From assembly GCA_960531495.1 (NCBI GenBank), contig OY482849.1:30333517-30397516 (forward strand): a DNA stretch of 64,000 nucleotides, read 5' to 3'. The position numbers were made by a program, and so were the translations under genes. The stretch is from Zeus faber (Eukaryota > Chordata > Actinopteri > Zeiformes > Zeidae). The notes beneath the pieces are model-generated. The model had not been told where the DNA came from and ran no database searches. It worked only from the letters and a program-made list of their open reading frames with translations. Position 1 is the stretch's first letter; each line of letters starts with the position of its first letter. Of the stretch, positions 10,991 to 23,211 are shown in pieces.

Positions 10991-12072
10991 CAAAACCAAG
11001 GAGCTGATTGTGGACTTTAGGCGTGGATCACAATCGAGGACGCACGCGCCCTTGTGGATTAATGGGACTTCTGTCGACAGGGTGAGCAGCTTCAGATATC
11101 TGGGAGTCCACATCACAGAGGACTTAACATGGACTGTACACACAGACACTCTGGTGAGAAAGGCGAGGCAGCGTCTCTACCACCTCAGGCAGCTAAGGAA
11201 ATTCCGGGTCTCGTGAGGATCCTCAAGTCCTTCTACTCTGGAGCAGTGGAGAGCATCCTGACAGGCAACATCTATGCCTGGTTTGGGAACTGTACTGCCC
11301 AGGACAGGCGGGTCCTGCAGAGGGTGGTGCGTTCAGCCGAACGTACCACTGGAACTACCCTCCCCCCCCTTGCAGGAGCTATACACCAGGAGGTGTAGTA
11401 GCAGAGCCTGCAGGATCATGAAGGATCCTCACCACCCCAACAACGGACTGTTTCAGCTGCTGCGGTCAGGCAAGCGCCTCCGCAGTCACGCAGCGAGAAC
11501 AGAGAGACTGAGACTGAGTTTTTTCCCGCAAGCCATAAGAACTGTCAACGCTGAACTCACCAGGGGTCCTAACACATAGGCTCCACTACCTACTGTACTG
11601 TATGTAGCATGCTGTACCGCATACTGTATCACTGTTCAGGGTTGTCCGTGATGCCGTATTGCTGCGCCGTACTGTTGTATACTGTGCTGTATTATCCCAA
11701 ACACTACCTCACTCTATTCACATTCACATGCCACTTTAATTCACATGCCACTTTAATGCACATATCTGTATATACATAGGCATATTCCCTCTATCTATAC
11801 CATTTTATTTCATTTTATTTTTATTGTATTTTATTCTATATATTTTTATCTTATTCTATAAGTATTCGACTTACTGTATTACGTTTTAGGAGTCAGTTAG
11901 TCTTAGTTAGTCGGTCTATTAGAAAGGAATTTTTACTTTTATTTTTTCCTAGGACATACTGTGTGCTATCACCGGGTGCGTTGCATTACATTTCACTGCA
12001 TATATGTATGAAAGTATGTATATGTATGTGACAAATAAAAATCTTGAATCTTGAATCTTGAATCTTGAATAA
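10990..12072 (+). pseudogene. LINE 3' end (L2/Rex-like non-LTR retrotransposon), broken
   Basis: Three overlapping frames read in order as the C-terminal part of a jockey-superfamily reverse transcriptase: KTKELIVDFRR, then FRYLGVHITEDLTW and KARQRLYHLRQLRKF, then ESILTGNIYAWFGNC and LQRVVRSAERTTG, then CRIMKDPHHPNNGLFQLL. Frame changes near 11210 and 11390 break it. The 3' untranslated part holds 'actgtaccgcatactgtatc'-type sequence, and the copy ends in a tail of tandem (TTGAATC)n at about 12043-12069, which is the mark of target-primed insertion. It is 5' truncated. Related 3' ends are at 40430 and 52205. Confidence 0.85.
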
Positions 12073-13066
12073 GCACCGATTGTGAAAATATAGCAATATT
12101 AGAACTTTATGTGGACGGCCAGGCACTCCGCTCGCCGCTCAGGGGTCTCCCCTCACCTGCGTGTTGCTGGCCAGGTGTGCGTCCCTTGCTTCACATATGA
12201 GATTAATTCACAAATCGCCCCACGTAGTGGAATTGGACGATGACGTTACAAATCGCCCCGCTTATTGGAATTGGATCATGATGCCGCAAAGCACCCCAGC
12301 TGCCCAGAGCGGCCCACTGTTGTTTATTGAACGTTTATCAATATTGTGTCGCGTGTCCAAATTGCACCAAATTCGACACTGCACGTCCTTGGGTCATCAG
12401 TGATACGCCCGCTTCCAAGTGTGAAGTCGAGTTGTCGAGATAATCAAAAGACAGACAGACAGACAGACAGGCGGACAGGCGGACAGGCGGACAGGCGAAC
12501 AAGCGGGCAGATGGACACACAGAGATTCTTGGAATTATAGTTTGATATTTTTAATTACCGGTTCAAATATTTCCACTTCAAATATTGAGTTTATATCTAA
12601 GTTAAATAAAATAAAATTTATATTACAATTAAAAGAAAACATCATATTTCATAATATGTACATAATATATAATATGTATTTGTAGTTATTGAAATGAAAA
12701 GGAAGATAATCAAAGCTAAGCATTGGCACCAGCTACGGATATACAACTAAATGCAAAGAGCTTGGAGTAGGTCCTCCTCCAAGACACAGTCATTCCTGCT
12801 TTCGGTTTTTCACTTCCATTGCTTATGACCAACATCATCGACATGCTGTTTTCAACACGTTGAGTCATTCTGAGGTCAGGGAAGAGATTGTTTAGTCAAG
12901 CACCGGAGCAAGCACCAGGTAATTGTACTTGACACAGTCCAATCGTCGTTGATCCACAGGGTTCTTCTCATCAGCTTCGCATTCTAAAGCAGCAGTGCTT
13001 ACTCACCAAAAAACAGCTCCTTTCAAGACAACTTTGTTCTCAATCTTAATTGTGTGAGTGTGTGTG

Positions 13067-13123
<57 letters not shown>

Positions 13124-14000
13124 AAATATGTGTTTGTGTTCATCAATGCATATGCAGGGCTCACCGTCAACTCGTGTAACGCTGGAACATCACCAGAATC
13201 ACGCAAGAGAATTTTCAATAAGGTGTTCGACCATAAGGTGGCCTCTACTGAATCAAAATTAGTACAATTGTATTATCAATACCTCCTGTAATGTGTGTGT
13301 ATACTGATGCACACTGATGTAGTTCTGACAGCCCATAGCGACCTTGGTTTTTTTGAAAGGCGCTATATAAATTATTATTCTTCTTATTATTATTATTATT
13401 ATTGACCCTCAGGATGACGTACACCTATAACATCTCATTCACTTGCTATAGGAAGACTATTTAATTTACATCCTGTTCCAATATGCCCTCATTGCTGCTC
13501 TGACCCCCACCCACCAGCCCGGCCTCCACCCACTGTATCGGAAGACGGGGCGAGGCAGCAGAGAAATGAGGGGCCAGGTCACATTATGTGCCTCGCTGGC
13601 CGATGCGAAAGCCGTTGACCTCCAGTGGGATGTGAGTTATAGTGATATCCCCCCACGTCCGATGTAGCTGCCAGCCCCCTGGTCCCATGGAGAGGAATAA
13701 GAGCAGTAACATTCCGTCTCAAAACTTCCGGAAACCTCTCCCCAAACATTATCCTTCATCTGTCAACACACACTGCATTCCCGGGAACAGAAGATGGATA
13801 CATGTGCATCGAAAATGCCTCTAATGGGTTTATTCCCAGGCCACACCATGGCACCCATAACCGATGCCCCTATTCCCGAGACAAGGTTTGCTCGGCATGG
13901 TTCAGTGCAGGGGACATGGTGCAAACAGCAAATAGCCTCCACCCAAAATGGGATTGGTTTAAAAAAACGTTCAATACACATATAATGTGACACTATCTCT
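12073..14000. other. Gene-free stretch between LINE and receptor gene
   Basis: Holds a diverged repeat (12110-12450), a GACA/GGCG tetranucleotide run (12446-12500), a (TG)n run (13052-13122), and a short LINE/SINE-type tail 'gaaaggcgctatataaatta' near 13357 followed by (TTA)n. The first 50 bases resemble a piece at 27500-27550 near the gypsy remnant. No exon recognised. Confidence 0.6.
13052..13122. repeat. (TG)n microsatellite
   Basis: Long TG run with a few interruptions at its left edge. Frames across it are low-complexity only. Confidence 0.95.
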
Positions 14001-14888
14001 CTTTATTTGTAACTATTACAAAAAAAAATGAATGCAAGGTAGACTTCCTAGGCTTCAACGTTGCCCTAATTCACAACAGCCGTAGCAGGGAGTGTCAGAG
14101 ATAAGACGAAGCTGAGGTTTTATAAATACAATGGTCTGTATATACTCTTAATGCCAGCGGTGTTTAGTCAGCTCTCAAGGACTTGTTTATTAACATTGAA
14201 CTTTTTTTTTTTCACTCTGGAATCACTAATGTCGCATTGATATACAGCCCCACAGAGACAGAAATAAAAGCACGTTTTGGCCATACAATGCGAGGGGGGT
14301 TCTAAATATTTATCGATATGTGGAAAAATAAAACTGGGTGTCCAACATTTAGTTAGAAACCCTCACAGTATATAAATGTTCACCCTATGATTTGAATCTT
14401 TCAGGAATACTCTTCATCATAGTGTCCAAGGTCATTCCCGTAGAAAAGGTCATGGGAAGTTTCTTTCCGCTGATTGATCCTTTCAGAAACACACTAATGG
14501 CGTGAGTGTAGCCTGCGTGGTGCAAATGGGCTCTTGAACAGGTTCTTGTGGGAAATAATGAGAAGCCCCTTATCCCGTATGACATCATAATTCTGTAAGC
14601 CGAGAGAAGTTATTTCATTAGGGATGTTCACCCCCCCTCCCTTCTTTTTTTTGCTCTTAGGCATATACCCCTGGACGGTTAAAAACGCATCAACTTCAAG
14701 AGTCCGTCTGCCATCTGCCGGGTTTTATCTATGGAGATAAAAGTTCTTGTAGGGAATATCCTGGTTCGGATGAACAACCTGTTTGAATTCGACCACGACT
14801 TGGTCCCACCTCCCTCTTAAGTTGGTTCGAACGCAAAGAGCCGGGAGCCAGGCTCGCCGACGACACGAGTCTGGCAGAGGTGCCGTGA

Positions 14889-17800
14889 TCACACATCGTC
14901 GTCATCGTCGTCATTCTGTGGCAGCGCCCGCTGGCGGTAACAACCTGTCTGACTCCCCCGCTGAGGTAGCTGCCCCGCTGGGTCCTTGCAGAGCAGGTAC
15001 TGCTCCCAAATCTTCCGAAAGGCTCGGCGGAACTTTGTGATGCGGAAGGCATAAATGATGGGGTTGACGGCCGAGTTTCCGTGGCTCAGGAGGATGCAGA
15101 AGTACATGAGGGCAATGGGGCTCTTGCTGTTGGGGCAGAAAAGGGTGATGCAGTTGTGGATGTGAAGTGGGAGCCAGCTGACAGCGAAGAAGAACAGGAC
15201 CAAGGCGAGGGATTTAGCCAGTTTAAGCTCCTTTCCGTAGTAACGTCGGGGGTCTATGTGGCTGGCCGTGACCTAGAGACAGAAAAACAGGAAATCATCT
15301 AGGTTGTCTTCTCTTCACGGGGCAACATTGGTTGTCGAGCATAACTGCTTCGACTAAATGTCTTGTTCCTGAGTGACAACCCTACTGAAGGTCCTTCGGG
15401 GGTTGACGGGCCCAATAAATGAGCCTGATCCTGCTCTACACAGTAAAAAAGAAAGACTAACTTACCTTTTTGTTGAGGTGTTTGTGGATCATGTAGAAAA
15501 TCTCGACATAGATGACCAGCATGATGAGCAGCGGGAGAAGCACCCAGCCGAAGAAATTGAAGTACACCATATATTGCATGCTGATGACGTTCTCAAACCG
15601 ACAGGTCACCACGAGGTTGTCAGTCCCCAGGGAGCCGTTCTTGCGGAGACCCTGCAGGTTATTCCAGCCCAGCATGGGCATCAGGCCCACGACGAAGGAC
15701 ACCAGCCAACACACCCCCACGGCCATACCAGCACGCCGCGCCGTCACTATTCGCCTGTAGCTATGGCAACAATAAAAAACAAGATATACCTGTCAGGACC
15801 AACAATATCTTGAGATGAAAACAGAATGACTGTACAGGTGTGCTTTGGTATTTTCCTTCATTTATTTTATAAGTTGAGATCCAAAAGGAACCGAGAAAAA
15901 AAAATCCTCTAACTATCCATTAGCTCTTACATAATGTTAGTAACATTTGTAATTATTTCTTAACTAAACTAAAAAGGAATACTTCTGTAGGTGTTGGAGA
16001 TTACCAGTTGTGTATTCATCCATACAATGACTTTCCATTCTATTGCTTGGATCCATTGCATTGTCTGCTAGAGATAAAAATTTGACATTTTTTGTGGTGG
16101 ACTGAATCCTTGTTAAGCTTATTTAGAATTTCAACAAAAACTTGTGAGGAGTTTGTTCGTGCGTTGACTCAAGACAACAAAAAGGAAGTAAATTACCACA
16201 AGATATAGATGAGCCTATGCTTTCTCTAAGATTCCTCATCGCATATCCATAAACACACATTCATTCAAACAATGCATTCCCCTTCCTCTCCCTCTTTCAC
16301 CCCAGCCCTCACCGCACACACCACATGGACAATTACGCAGAATGAGCCAGGATGACAGACGCAGACAGACGGGAAACACCCACGGACAGACACGGTCCAG
16401 ACCCTCTCATGTGGCGTAGTATCACAATTCTTGAAAAAAACAACACCGTTCTGTAACCACTGTAACATTCGGTTTAATTATGCCGGACATCTAGAAATGA
16501 TGTCTTGAATGTCCCGAGGTCCCCTCTTCACGGATTCTGTCGTTATCTTGAAGGTTTTGTCTCCTTTGTCCCCAGACTCTACATCTACACCAGCTACGGC
16601 AATTCCCATGCAGATAAGTTATCGACATTGTCTTGTGGCGGACAACGCACCCTGCGTACAACTCCTCATGGCAGTGAGACCAGGGGCTTTTCAGATCCTC
16701 ACAGTAGGAGGAGGCGTAGGAGGCAGACTCAACTTCTGCCTCATCTTGTCAACTACACTCGAGCCAGAATTGCACCAATGAATTGAATCTAAAACATGTG
16801 ATTAGGATTGTAGACGATAGATCCAGGAAAATGTCACTGGTGAGAATTAACAGATGAGGATGGTGGTGTGGGGGTGCTGTGGTTTAAGTAGCCACACCGT
16901 CTTGGGTAAAAGTAATTGGGCCCGGGATTGGGGTGGCTGCACGCCTGTTGCTTGTCCGAGCAATGAACGAGCAACAGGTAAATCACCCATCACCACACAC
17001 ACACAAGGAGAGCCTCCATCATGATGTGTCCATCTGCTCCCGGCTTGTTCCATCTGGCCCACTCTCTACAATAAAATGGTGTGTTTGCAACATCTCTGCC
17101 TGTGTCCCTGTGTCGGAGGGTCCTGGAAATGCCACTCGGGGTGGCAGATGGCAGGTGGAACTGCCACAAGGACATCCAGTTAAAGTTCAGCTATTGAACT
17201 TTCCATTGATTAGAAGTATAAACCTCCATAAGAAGTATTTGATTAAATTACAAAAGTCATTAACCAAAGTGAAGGCTCTGAGGGATCGAGCTCAAGTATA
17301 TTCCAGTGGAAATGTTGAGGCTTTCTCCTGTCGGCCAAAACAATATTAACTGTCGTAATCATATTTGCCCTTGACTGCCACTTGGCTCAAACACAGGCCT
17401 GTATCCTTGCCATGAGAGCTCTTCACCTTGCAACAATGCAGCAGATGTATATACCGTTTGGCTTTGGCGGATTGAAAATTGTACTTTGAAAATGCAGCAT
17501 GTCAAGGAAAATAAAAAGCATCATGATTTGTCAGTTCACTTGAGTAAGTGGGATAAAGGTTTGAAGAAACCATGTGTTTTTTAATACTTTCATGGACAGG
17601 ATGTGGTTAGAACACAACAATCCCACATGCGCTTTTAGCACAAAATAAGAGCGCAGATTTCTCCCCACGGGTGTGTAATTCAACATAGCTCTAGTGTGTC
17701 AGAGGGCCCGTTCTGTGGCACTCACATTGTCCGCTTTTTGATGTTAACATCATTAACCCATCATTAAACAATAACGTTGGCTGTACAAATAAATGTACTG

Positions 17801-18936
17801 TATGTGGTAATGTGACAAAGATAGGAAAGCAAGAGACATAACTTATGGCAATGGTTCTCAACGTCGGGTCCGGGAGACCGTCGAGGGGTTCCAGGGGGTC
17901 CCCAGCAAAATGATTCACAGTTAAACTTCACCGTTATTTCATTTAGAAGATGAAGGTTTAGCACTGTAAGACAATGTGCAATAATGACTGATAATAGCTT
18001 CCCCGTTCACTGTTATCTCCTCTAACGAGACGGATATGTCGGAGCACTCTGCAGATGATTTAGAATGCAGCAGCTTGCCTGGTTTTCAACCAGCCCAAGC
18101 ATGCCCCCGTCACGCCTCACTTCATCTCTCTTCAGTGGTTCCTTCTAGCTTCCAGCATCAAGTTCAAAGCCTGGCCAACAGGGAAGTCACTGGGTCTGCA
18201 CCCACACACATTGTATTACGTATCGGGCCATATGGCCCAACCTGCTCCATTGTGCCTCCACTGTGTGGAATGAGCTCTCAGTCCACTCTTCTCATGTGCA
18301 GTGCCCCAATGGAGGAATGAGCTCCCTTGCGCGTTACGCACTGCAGAGACACTCACAACCTTCAAGAAACACCTGAAGATCCTGTGCTTCCAGGGACACT
18401 GTTCCAATGGTTGATGTATGCTTTGTTTTATTTCCAGCCTCTCATGTAAGACACTTTGGACAATAGAATCTGCTAAATGAACAAATATATAATGTATAAC
18501 GTAAATGTAACTATAGTATAGACTGGTATGGAACTTGGGACCAAATAATTTCAACAATATATATTTCATCAAACTGAGGGTTCGTGATATGAAAACGGTT
18601 GAGACTGCCTGATTCTGCCTGAAACTGATTTTGCCTGAAACAGTGAGTCTACATGAAACAGTGAGTCTGCCTAAAACAGTGAGTCTGTCAGAAACAGTGA
18701 GTCTGCCTGAAACAGTGAGTCCTGAGCCCTGAAAACAAGGCTATGGGAACATAAATAATAATAATAATATTAATCATTATTATTATTATTATTATTATTT
18801 AATAAAAATAACAATAATAATAATAATTACAATAACAATAATTATTATTATTATTTAATAATAATAACAATAATAATTACAATAACAATAATAATTATTA
18901 TTATTATTTATTATTAATAATAATAATAACAATAAC

Positions 18937-19004
<68 letters not shown>

Positions 19005-19472
19005 ATAAATATTAATACCTATGTATATAAGGCTGGAAATGAATAACTAAAGAGCATATACAAAACATAAAAACAATTAAAATAATAACAAAATGAGCAT
19101 GTCTTCTTTATGTTATAGTTTTTATTGCCTGCCTCACCTCATGGGTATCTTGACCCGCAGGTAGCGGTCCACGGCGATGGCCAGCAGCGCCAGGATGGAG
19201 CTCTGGGTGAGCAGCAGCATGGTGCACACCCAGATCAGGCAGCTGTAGAAGTGCGCCCGCAGCTCCATGCTGACGGTGACGGCCAGCGGGATGGCGAGCG
19301 CCCCGACCGCGATGTCCGCCAGCGCCAGGGACACGATGAAGCAGAAGGTGGTGTCCCGCAGCGAGCGGTTGAGACGCACGGCCCACACCACCATCACGTT
19401 CCCCACCACCGAGGACACGGCGATCACCACCTCCATGCCGATGTAGAACGCCTGGAGCAGATCCGAGGGCAT
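14889..19472 (-). CDS. adora1-like: Adenosine receptor, A1/A3 type, complete (three coding exons)
   Basis: Coding exons, minus strand: 19472-19138, 15760-15466, 15272-14889; 337 residues, close to the roughly 326 of human A1. Class A GPCR. TM3 ends in DRY at 102-104; extracellular loop 2 has an NGS glycosylation site and the Phe-Glu pair (CRFEN) that contacts adenosine in this family; TM6 has SWLPLHIHN at 242-250 with the ligand-binding Asn250; TM7 has His274 and NPIIY at 280-284. The C-tail ends in six aspartates and valine. Start [12 protein letters not shown] aligns with A1 receptors; a farther upstream ATG would add a poly-proline tract from the G-run at 19500. TM3 ([21 protein letters not shown]) and the tail ([15 protein letters not shown]) favour A1; the A3 paralogue is not excluded. 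Known role: binds extracellular adenosine and usually couples to Gi to lower cAMP. Odd: an intron after residue 210, beyond the usual one after DRY. Possible minus-strand poly(A) signals: 14186-14191 and 14002-14007. Confidence 0.93.
16861..17168 (+). mobile_element. Solo LTR, copy 3 of the small LTR element
   Basis: 308 bases beginning TG and ending CA, with AATAAA at 17070-17075, flanked by the direct 4-base duplication agga (16857-16860 and 17169-17172). It matches the LTR copies at 7613 and 8041, including the central region with the inverted 'gttgcttgt...acgagcaac' arms. The lack of an internal region between two LTRs points to recombination into a solo LTR. Inside receptor intron 1, on the strand opposite to the gene. 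Confidence 0.75.
18060..18505 (+). pseudogene. Degraded LINE 3' end
   Basis: Broken frames read as the C-terminal end of a non-LTR element: [15 protein letters not shown], then [23 protein letters not shown], matching the W-N-E-L-P...R-x-A-x-S/T-L...F-K-K-L-K pattern common at the end of fish LINE reverse transcriptases. The 3' end 'ggacaatagaatctgctaaatg' resembles the SINE tail at 9240-9264, as expected if such a SINE borrowed a LINE tail. Confidence 0.65.
18605..18722. repeat. Minisatellite, about 22-base unit
   Basis: About five tandem copies of a unit containing 'gaaacagtgagtctgcct', with small changes between copies, in receptor intron 1. Confidence 0.8.
18756..19002. repeat. (AAT)n/(ATT)n trinucleotide tract, partly self-complementary
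   Basis: Alternating blocks of AAT and ATT triplets with AAC interruptions. The complementary blocks can pair, so the tract could form cruciform or hairpin structures. It ends about 135 bases inside intron 1 from the donor of receptor exon 1. Confidence 0.9.
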
Positions 19473-20044
19473 CGTCCCGCCGTGCGATGGTCCGTCCGAA
19501 GGGGGGGGGGGGGGGGGCGGGGGGGCGAGTCCGATAAGTGGCAAGATCCGTCCTCCCGTGGCTCGGCGTGTTTTATTGTGCCCGCGTACTTTTTTGGGAC
19601 AGGACCGTGGGCTGCCACCGCTACTGCCGCCGCTGCCGCTACCTCTGCCGCTGCCCCTGGAGCCGCCGCCGCCGCCGCTTTATTTATTCGGCTCGGGGCG
19701 CACTGCAACCCCACCTCCACCCACAGAACCCTGTTGGAATTCCGACGAATCCCACAAGTGGGACAGGATAGTGGGCCACAGCTGGATTTCCCAAATTAGG
19801 TGGAAAGAGGAATGACCTCCAAACGTGCCAACCAACCCCCCCCCCCCCGCCTGAAACAGTGCACCCCCCCCCCCCCCGCCTGAAACGGTGCACCCCCCCC
19901 CCCCCGACGCTTAGAGTAGAGGTGGGCGGCGGATCGATATCAAAAGTATCGATCACCGATACCACGTCTCGTTTTGAGGGTCGATTCAGGCGTCAATGAC
20001 AAAAAAGGGATCAGCCTCTCTCTCAAAAATAAGTTATAAGAATA

Positions 20045-20089
<45 letters not shown>

Positions 20090-20450
20090 TATTATTATTA
20101 TTATTATTATTATTATTTATTCTACGTCTATTCTCGTCTATATTCCCTCACAGCGGCTCGGCTCGGAGATCCTTTCCACCTTTCCACACGCGCGTCGCCC
20201 ACTCGGGTGCCGCGCGGCGCGGGGTCGGTTCCACGAGACGCTTCTGCGGACGGTGCCTTGTGCCGCCTCCCGCCCGAGGGCCCGGCTCCTTGTTTTCTTT
20301 CTTCTTTTTTTTTTTGTAAATCAATACAAGACCCAGAAGCGCCTCACTCGGCAATAAAATGAAGAGCCAAGCGTGGCGACACTGTGTTTGTTGTGCCCCC
20401 TTGGAGCGCAAATTTAAATGGCAGAAAAATAAATGCATGAAAAATCACAA
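19473..20450 (-). promoter_or_regulatory. Receptor 5' flank / putative 5' UTR, with G/C homopolymers and a hAT-like tip
   Basis: The sequence just upstream of the receptor start is GC-rich, with a near-pure G run (19500-19526) and three C runs (about 19838-19905). At 19918-20030 'agaggtgggcggcggatcga' followed by an inverted 'gatcgata...tatcgatc' looks like the end of a hAT-type element. (AAT)n(ATT)n follows at 20045-20117. A second GC-rich block at 20150-20280 could be the actual promoter. No TATA box or transcription start can be fixed from sequence alone. Confidence 0.35.
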
Positions 20451-20781
20451 ATAACATTCTGAACAGAGCGGACATATTTCTCATTTCATATTATATCATA
20501 CAAATTCAGTTAAATATGTCTCTGTATAGAGTTGTCTAATTATGTATTAACTATACTATTCCATAGGTAGTGTTATTTATCTTATACAATTAGAATAGTT
20601 GTTCTTTAACATCAATGTGAAAAATGTAAAAATGTTGTTTTAGATTATAAAATGTATTCTGCAAATGATAATGTTTAGTATAATCACATTGAATAATTCT
20701 AGTGATATATGAGCACACATTCCAATCATAGGTCAAATTTGGATGAAATATGATGCATAGATATCGGTGACCGACCCAGTA

Positions 20782-20784
<3 letters not shown>

Positions 20785-20835
<51 letters not shown>
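20785..20835. repeat. (CA)n microsatellite
   Basis: Uninterrupted CA run of about 25 units. Confidence 0.95.
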
Positions 20836-20837
<2 letters not shown>

Positions 20838-21096
20838 TCCCAATCCCAGTGGTGGAAGAAGTACTCACATTTTATTCAATGACAAATCTTTTTTTAATCT
20901 GCAGATGAGTTCTCATGCGTATCCTGATTAGAATTTACACCAAATACTATATGTGGTGCCAGAGTAATTTGCATATGAACCGAATGAATCATTGATGCAG
21001 CATCGTAAAATAGATGGGAAGATAGATGGTTTTTATATTTGTATTTAGCAATTTATTTTTGCTTTGGCTTGATTTATGCTTATATATATGTATATA

Positions 21097-21136
<40 letters not shown>

Positions 21137-21189
21137 TTATATACATATGTGTGTGTGTGTGTGTGTGCCATGCTGTATTTGTTTATTGT

Positions 21190-21720
21190 GATTTATTTAA
21201 AATCCAAGAACTGTTTGAATCAGGATTGCGAGAGATACGGAAAGGAATTGAACGGCATAAAGATCAAAGCAATGACTTGCGGAAAAGGTGAAATTCACAA
21301 GATCAAAATGAAACTGGAGGACTCGGTATGACAGCGTCACGTGCACAAGTGCAAATTGATAAGTTGGATCAATGAAGATCGAAGGTGTCTGGAGGAAATT
21401 ACATGCAGAATTGGACAAGCAAAAATGGCTTTGTCGGAGAAAAAAGAACCTCTGTGAAGCAACATCTCCATCGCAGTCAAGAAAAAGGTCACTGAGACGT
21501 CGATCTTTCAGTGCCTAACATGTGGCTCAGAGACCTGGACATTGACAGAGGAAGCAAAGCGAAGGACAGATGCATTTGAGGTTCCTGGAAGTGGGCGGGG
21601 AAGACATGTAACTTCATGAAGAAGACTACAGGGAGGAAATCTGTTTGCGGGGCGCACCCTGAGAGATGTGCCCTGACGTGGAAGGCCGATCGAAGGGAAA
21701 CGAGGAGTGGGAGGAGACGG
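21190..21720 (+). pseudogene. Degraded LINE reverse transcriptase C-terminus
   Basis: Broken frames contain a run of motifs in the order found at the end of fish RTE/craniofacial-development-protein-2-like LINE proteins: a 'LGSWI-EDRR' like piece, then IGQAKMALSEKKEPL, then SISIAVKKKVTET, then GSETWTLTEEAKRR-DAFE. Stops and frame changes occur throughout. A (TA)n/(TG)n run lies just upstream (21100-21166). Confidence 0.6.
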
Positions 21721-21738
21721 AGCGGAGCAAGAAGATAC

Positions 21739-21830
21739 GAACAGCCCAAGTTCAAGTTCAAGTTCAAGAGATTATTTGTCACATACATACACATACGGTC
21801 ATACATATATGCAGTGAAATCACAAGAGGC
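21739..21830 (-). mobile_element. LINE 3' tail of the (TTGAAC)n family
   Basis: Minus-strand LINE end: the tail reads (GTTCAA)n on the plus strand at 21743-21765, followed by 'agattatttgtcacatacat' and 'atatatgcagtgaaat', as in the copies at 34370-34578 and 35846-36034. Confidence 0.75.
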
Positions 21831-22998
21831 CGAGGCTGAGGAGAGCAACGGCAGAGGGCCATGACAGCCGACGGCACACCATGATTTTCTGATTAATTGT
21901 ACGTTCTCTGTACTTTTTCCCTGCGTTCCTATAAGGGTTACTACTCAATGAGATCTTTTTAATAAGCTGAGGGGTCCGGGTCCATCTCAGAGTTTTGGAC
22001 AGGGTTGCAACAGGAACCCGCCGACGGTTCCTGATTTTGGTGAAAAAGGAAGTGAATGTTGATGATCTATACAGAGATTTAACTTGAACAAATTGTAGTT
22101 TCTTTGTTTCGCTTTTAGATGTCGATGATTCTTCTGTGGCTTCTCTGACTTCCATTCTCTTCCTCATAGTAAAACACAAGTGTTAATTAAATGTGGATTT
22201 AAGAAAACCCGTCATTTTGAAAATCTTTTTCCAGCTGGGACACCACAAACTATTTTGTGATGATAAAAATCACGATTTATCCCTCACAATAAAGAAATCA
22301 TGTCCCTTCTACTTAGAACACTAACTCCTATGTGTAGGGGTGGAAAGTAATACATAGTACTAATAGTACTAAAATGACTAATTACTAGTATTACTCATAT
22401 GTAGTAATAATAATAATGACTATAAGTAATGTACTTAACAACAATTTGTTTTGTATTTTCACTTCCTTCCACTTTAGGGGACTTACTACTTTATTCCGCT
22501 TTGCTTTGAAAGGGATGTCTGAGCCTCCACTAGATGTGACCCACCACATACTTTAGGGTGATTTGGCGGCTTTCGACTTTTTTTCCGCACCAATTGAAAG
22601 TGGAGAATCAGAGCTTCCAAGCAAGGTGTCACTTCTGCAAACCAAGCAAATATTTTTAAGCTATGACTTGTTTCTGACAAGGGTGTGGCAAACCGTGTTT
22701 CTGAGAAAAACACCTTGAAAGTTCAGCCGAGACTTGCTTCATTCAGCTCCCAGAATGCAAATGGGCGACGCCACATTGCTAATTAACATACTGCGGAATG
22801 GACCAATCACTGCTTTGTTCTTGTGTTTTGAGGGAACGTTGAACAGCGTCAGCAACACACAACTGGTTTTGTTTTTAAAAAAAGCTTTCATTTAACAGTA
22901 ACAATAGACATGTTTCATAAAAGTGGAATTATTTTATCTTATTTTATAAATCACCAACCTCAACGGACTTCATCACGTCATCAACCTCTTCCGTTGTA

Positions 22999-23211
22999 AC
23001 ATTTACATTTACATTTAGTCATTTAGCAGACGCTTTTATCCAAAGCGACTTACAATTGTTCAAACACCGACGGACGCAGCCATCAGGAGCAATTAGGGGT
23101 TAAGTGTCTTGCTCAAGGACACTACAGCATGCTAGCAGGAGGAGCCTGGGATCGAACCAGCAACCTTTAGATCACTAGACCACCAGCTCTACCACCTGAG
23201 CTACCATCCCC
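22999..23211 (-). mobile_element. tRNA-derived SINE, copy 2 (inverted)
   Basis: Reverse complement of the SINE at 9073-9278 with only a handful of differences over about 190 bases; box B reads GGTTCGATCCC, the intact RNA polymerase III consensus. The tail here has extra (TAAATG)n-like copies. Confidence 0.88.

Larger units (their letters stand above)
15761..19137 (-). other. First coding intron of the receptor gene
   Basis: GTGAG donor at 19137, ATAG acceptor at 15761. Its 3.4 kb hold a solo LTR (16861-17168), a degraded LINE end (18060-18505), a 22-base minisatellite (18605-18722) and long AAT/ATT runs (18756-19002). Position matches the single intron of human adenosine receptor genes, after the DRY motif. 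The piece 16505-16790 has open frames on the plus strand but I recognise no protein. Confidence 0.85.

Noticed and set aside
17851..18608. hAT element with ends 'caatggttctcaac' and 'ggttgagactg'
   Set aside because: The ends pair only in part and no 8-base target duplication is seen; the interior is a LINE end.
14889..19472. Assigning the receptor firmly to one paralogue (adora1a, adora1b or adora3)
   Set aside because: Residues fit A1 best, but A3-like features in TM2/TM3 (HFYSCL) and the extra intron prevent a safe choice without a phylogeny.
19125..19799. 224-codon plus-strand open frame
   Set aside because: It is antisense to receptor exon 1 and its GC-rich 5' flank; the minus strand gives the conserved receptor.
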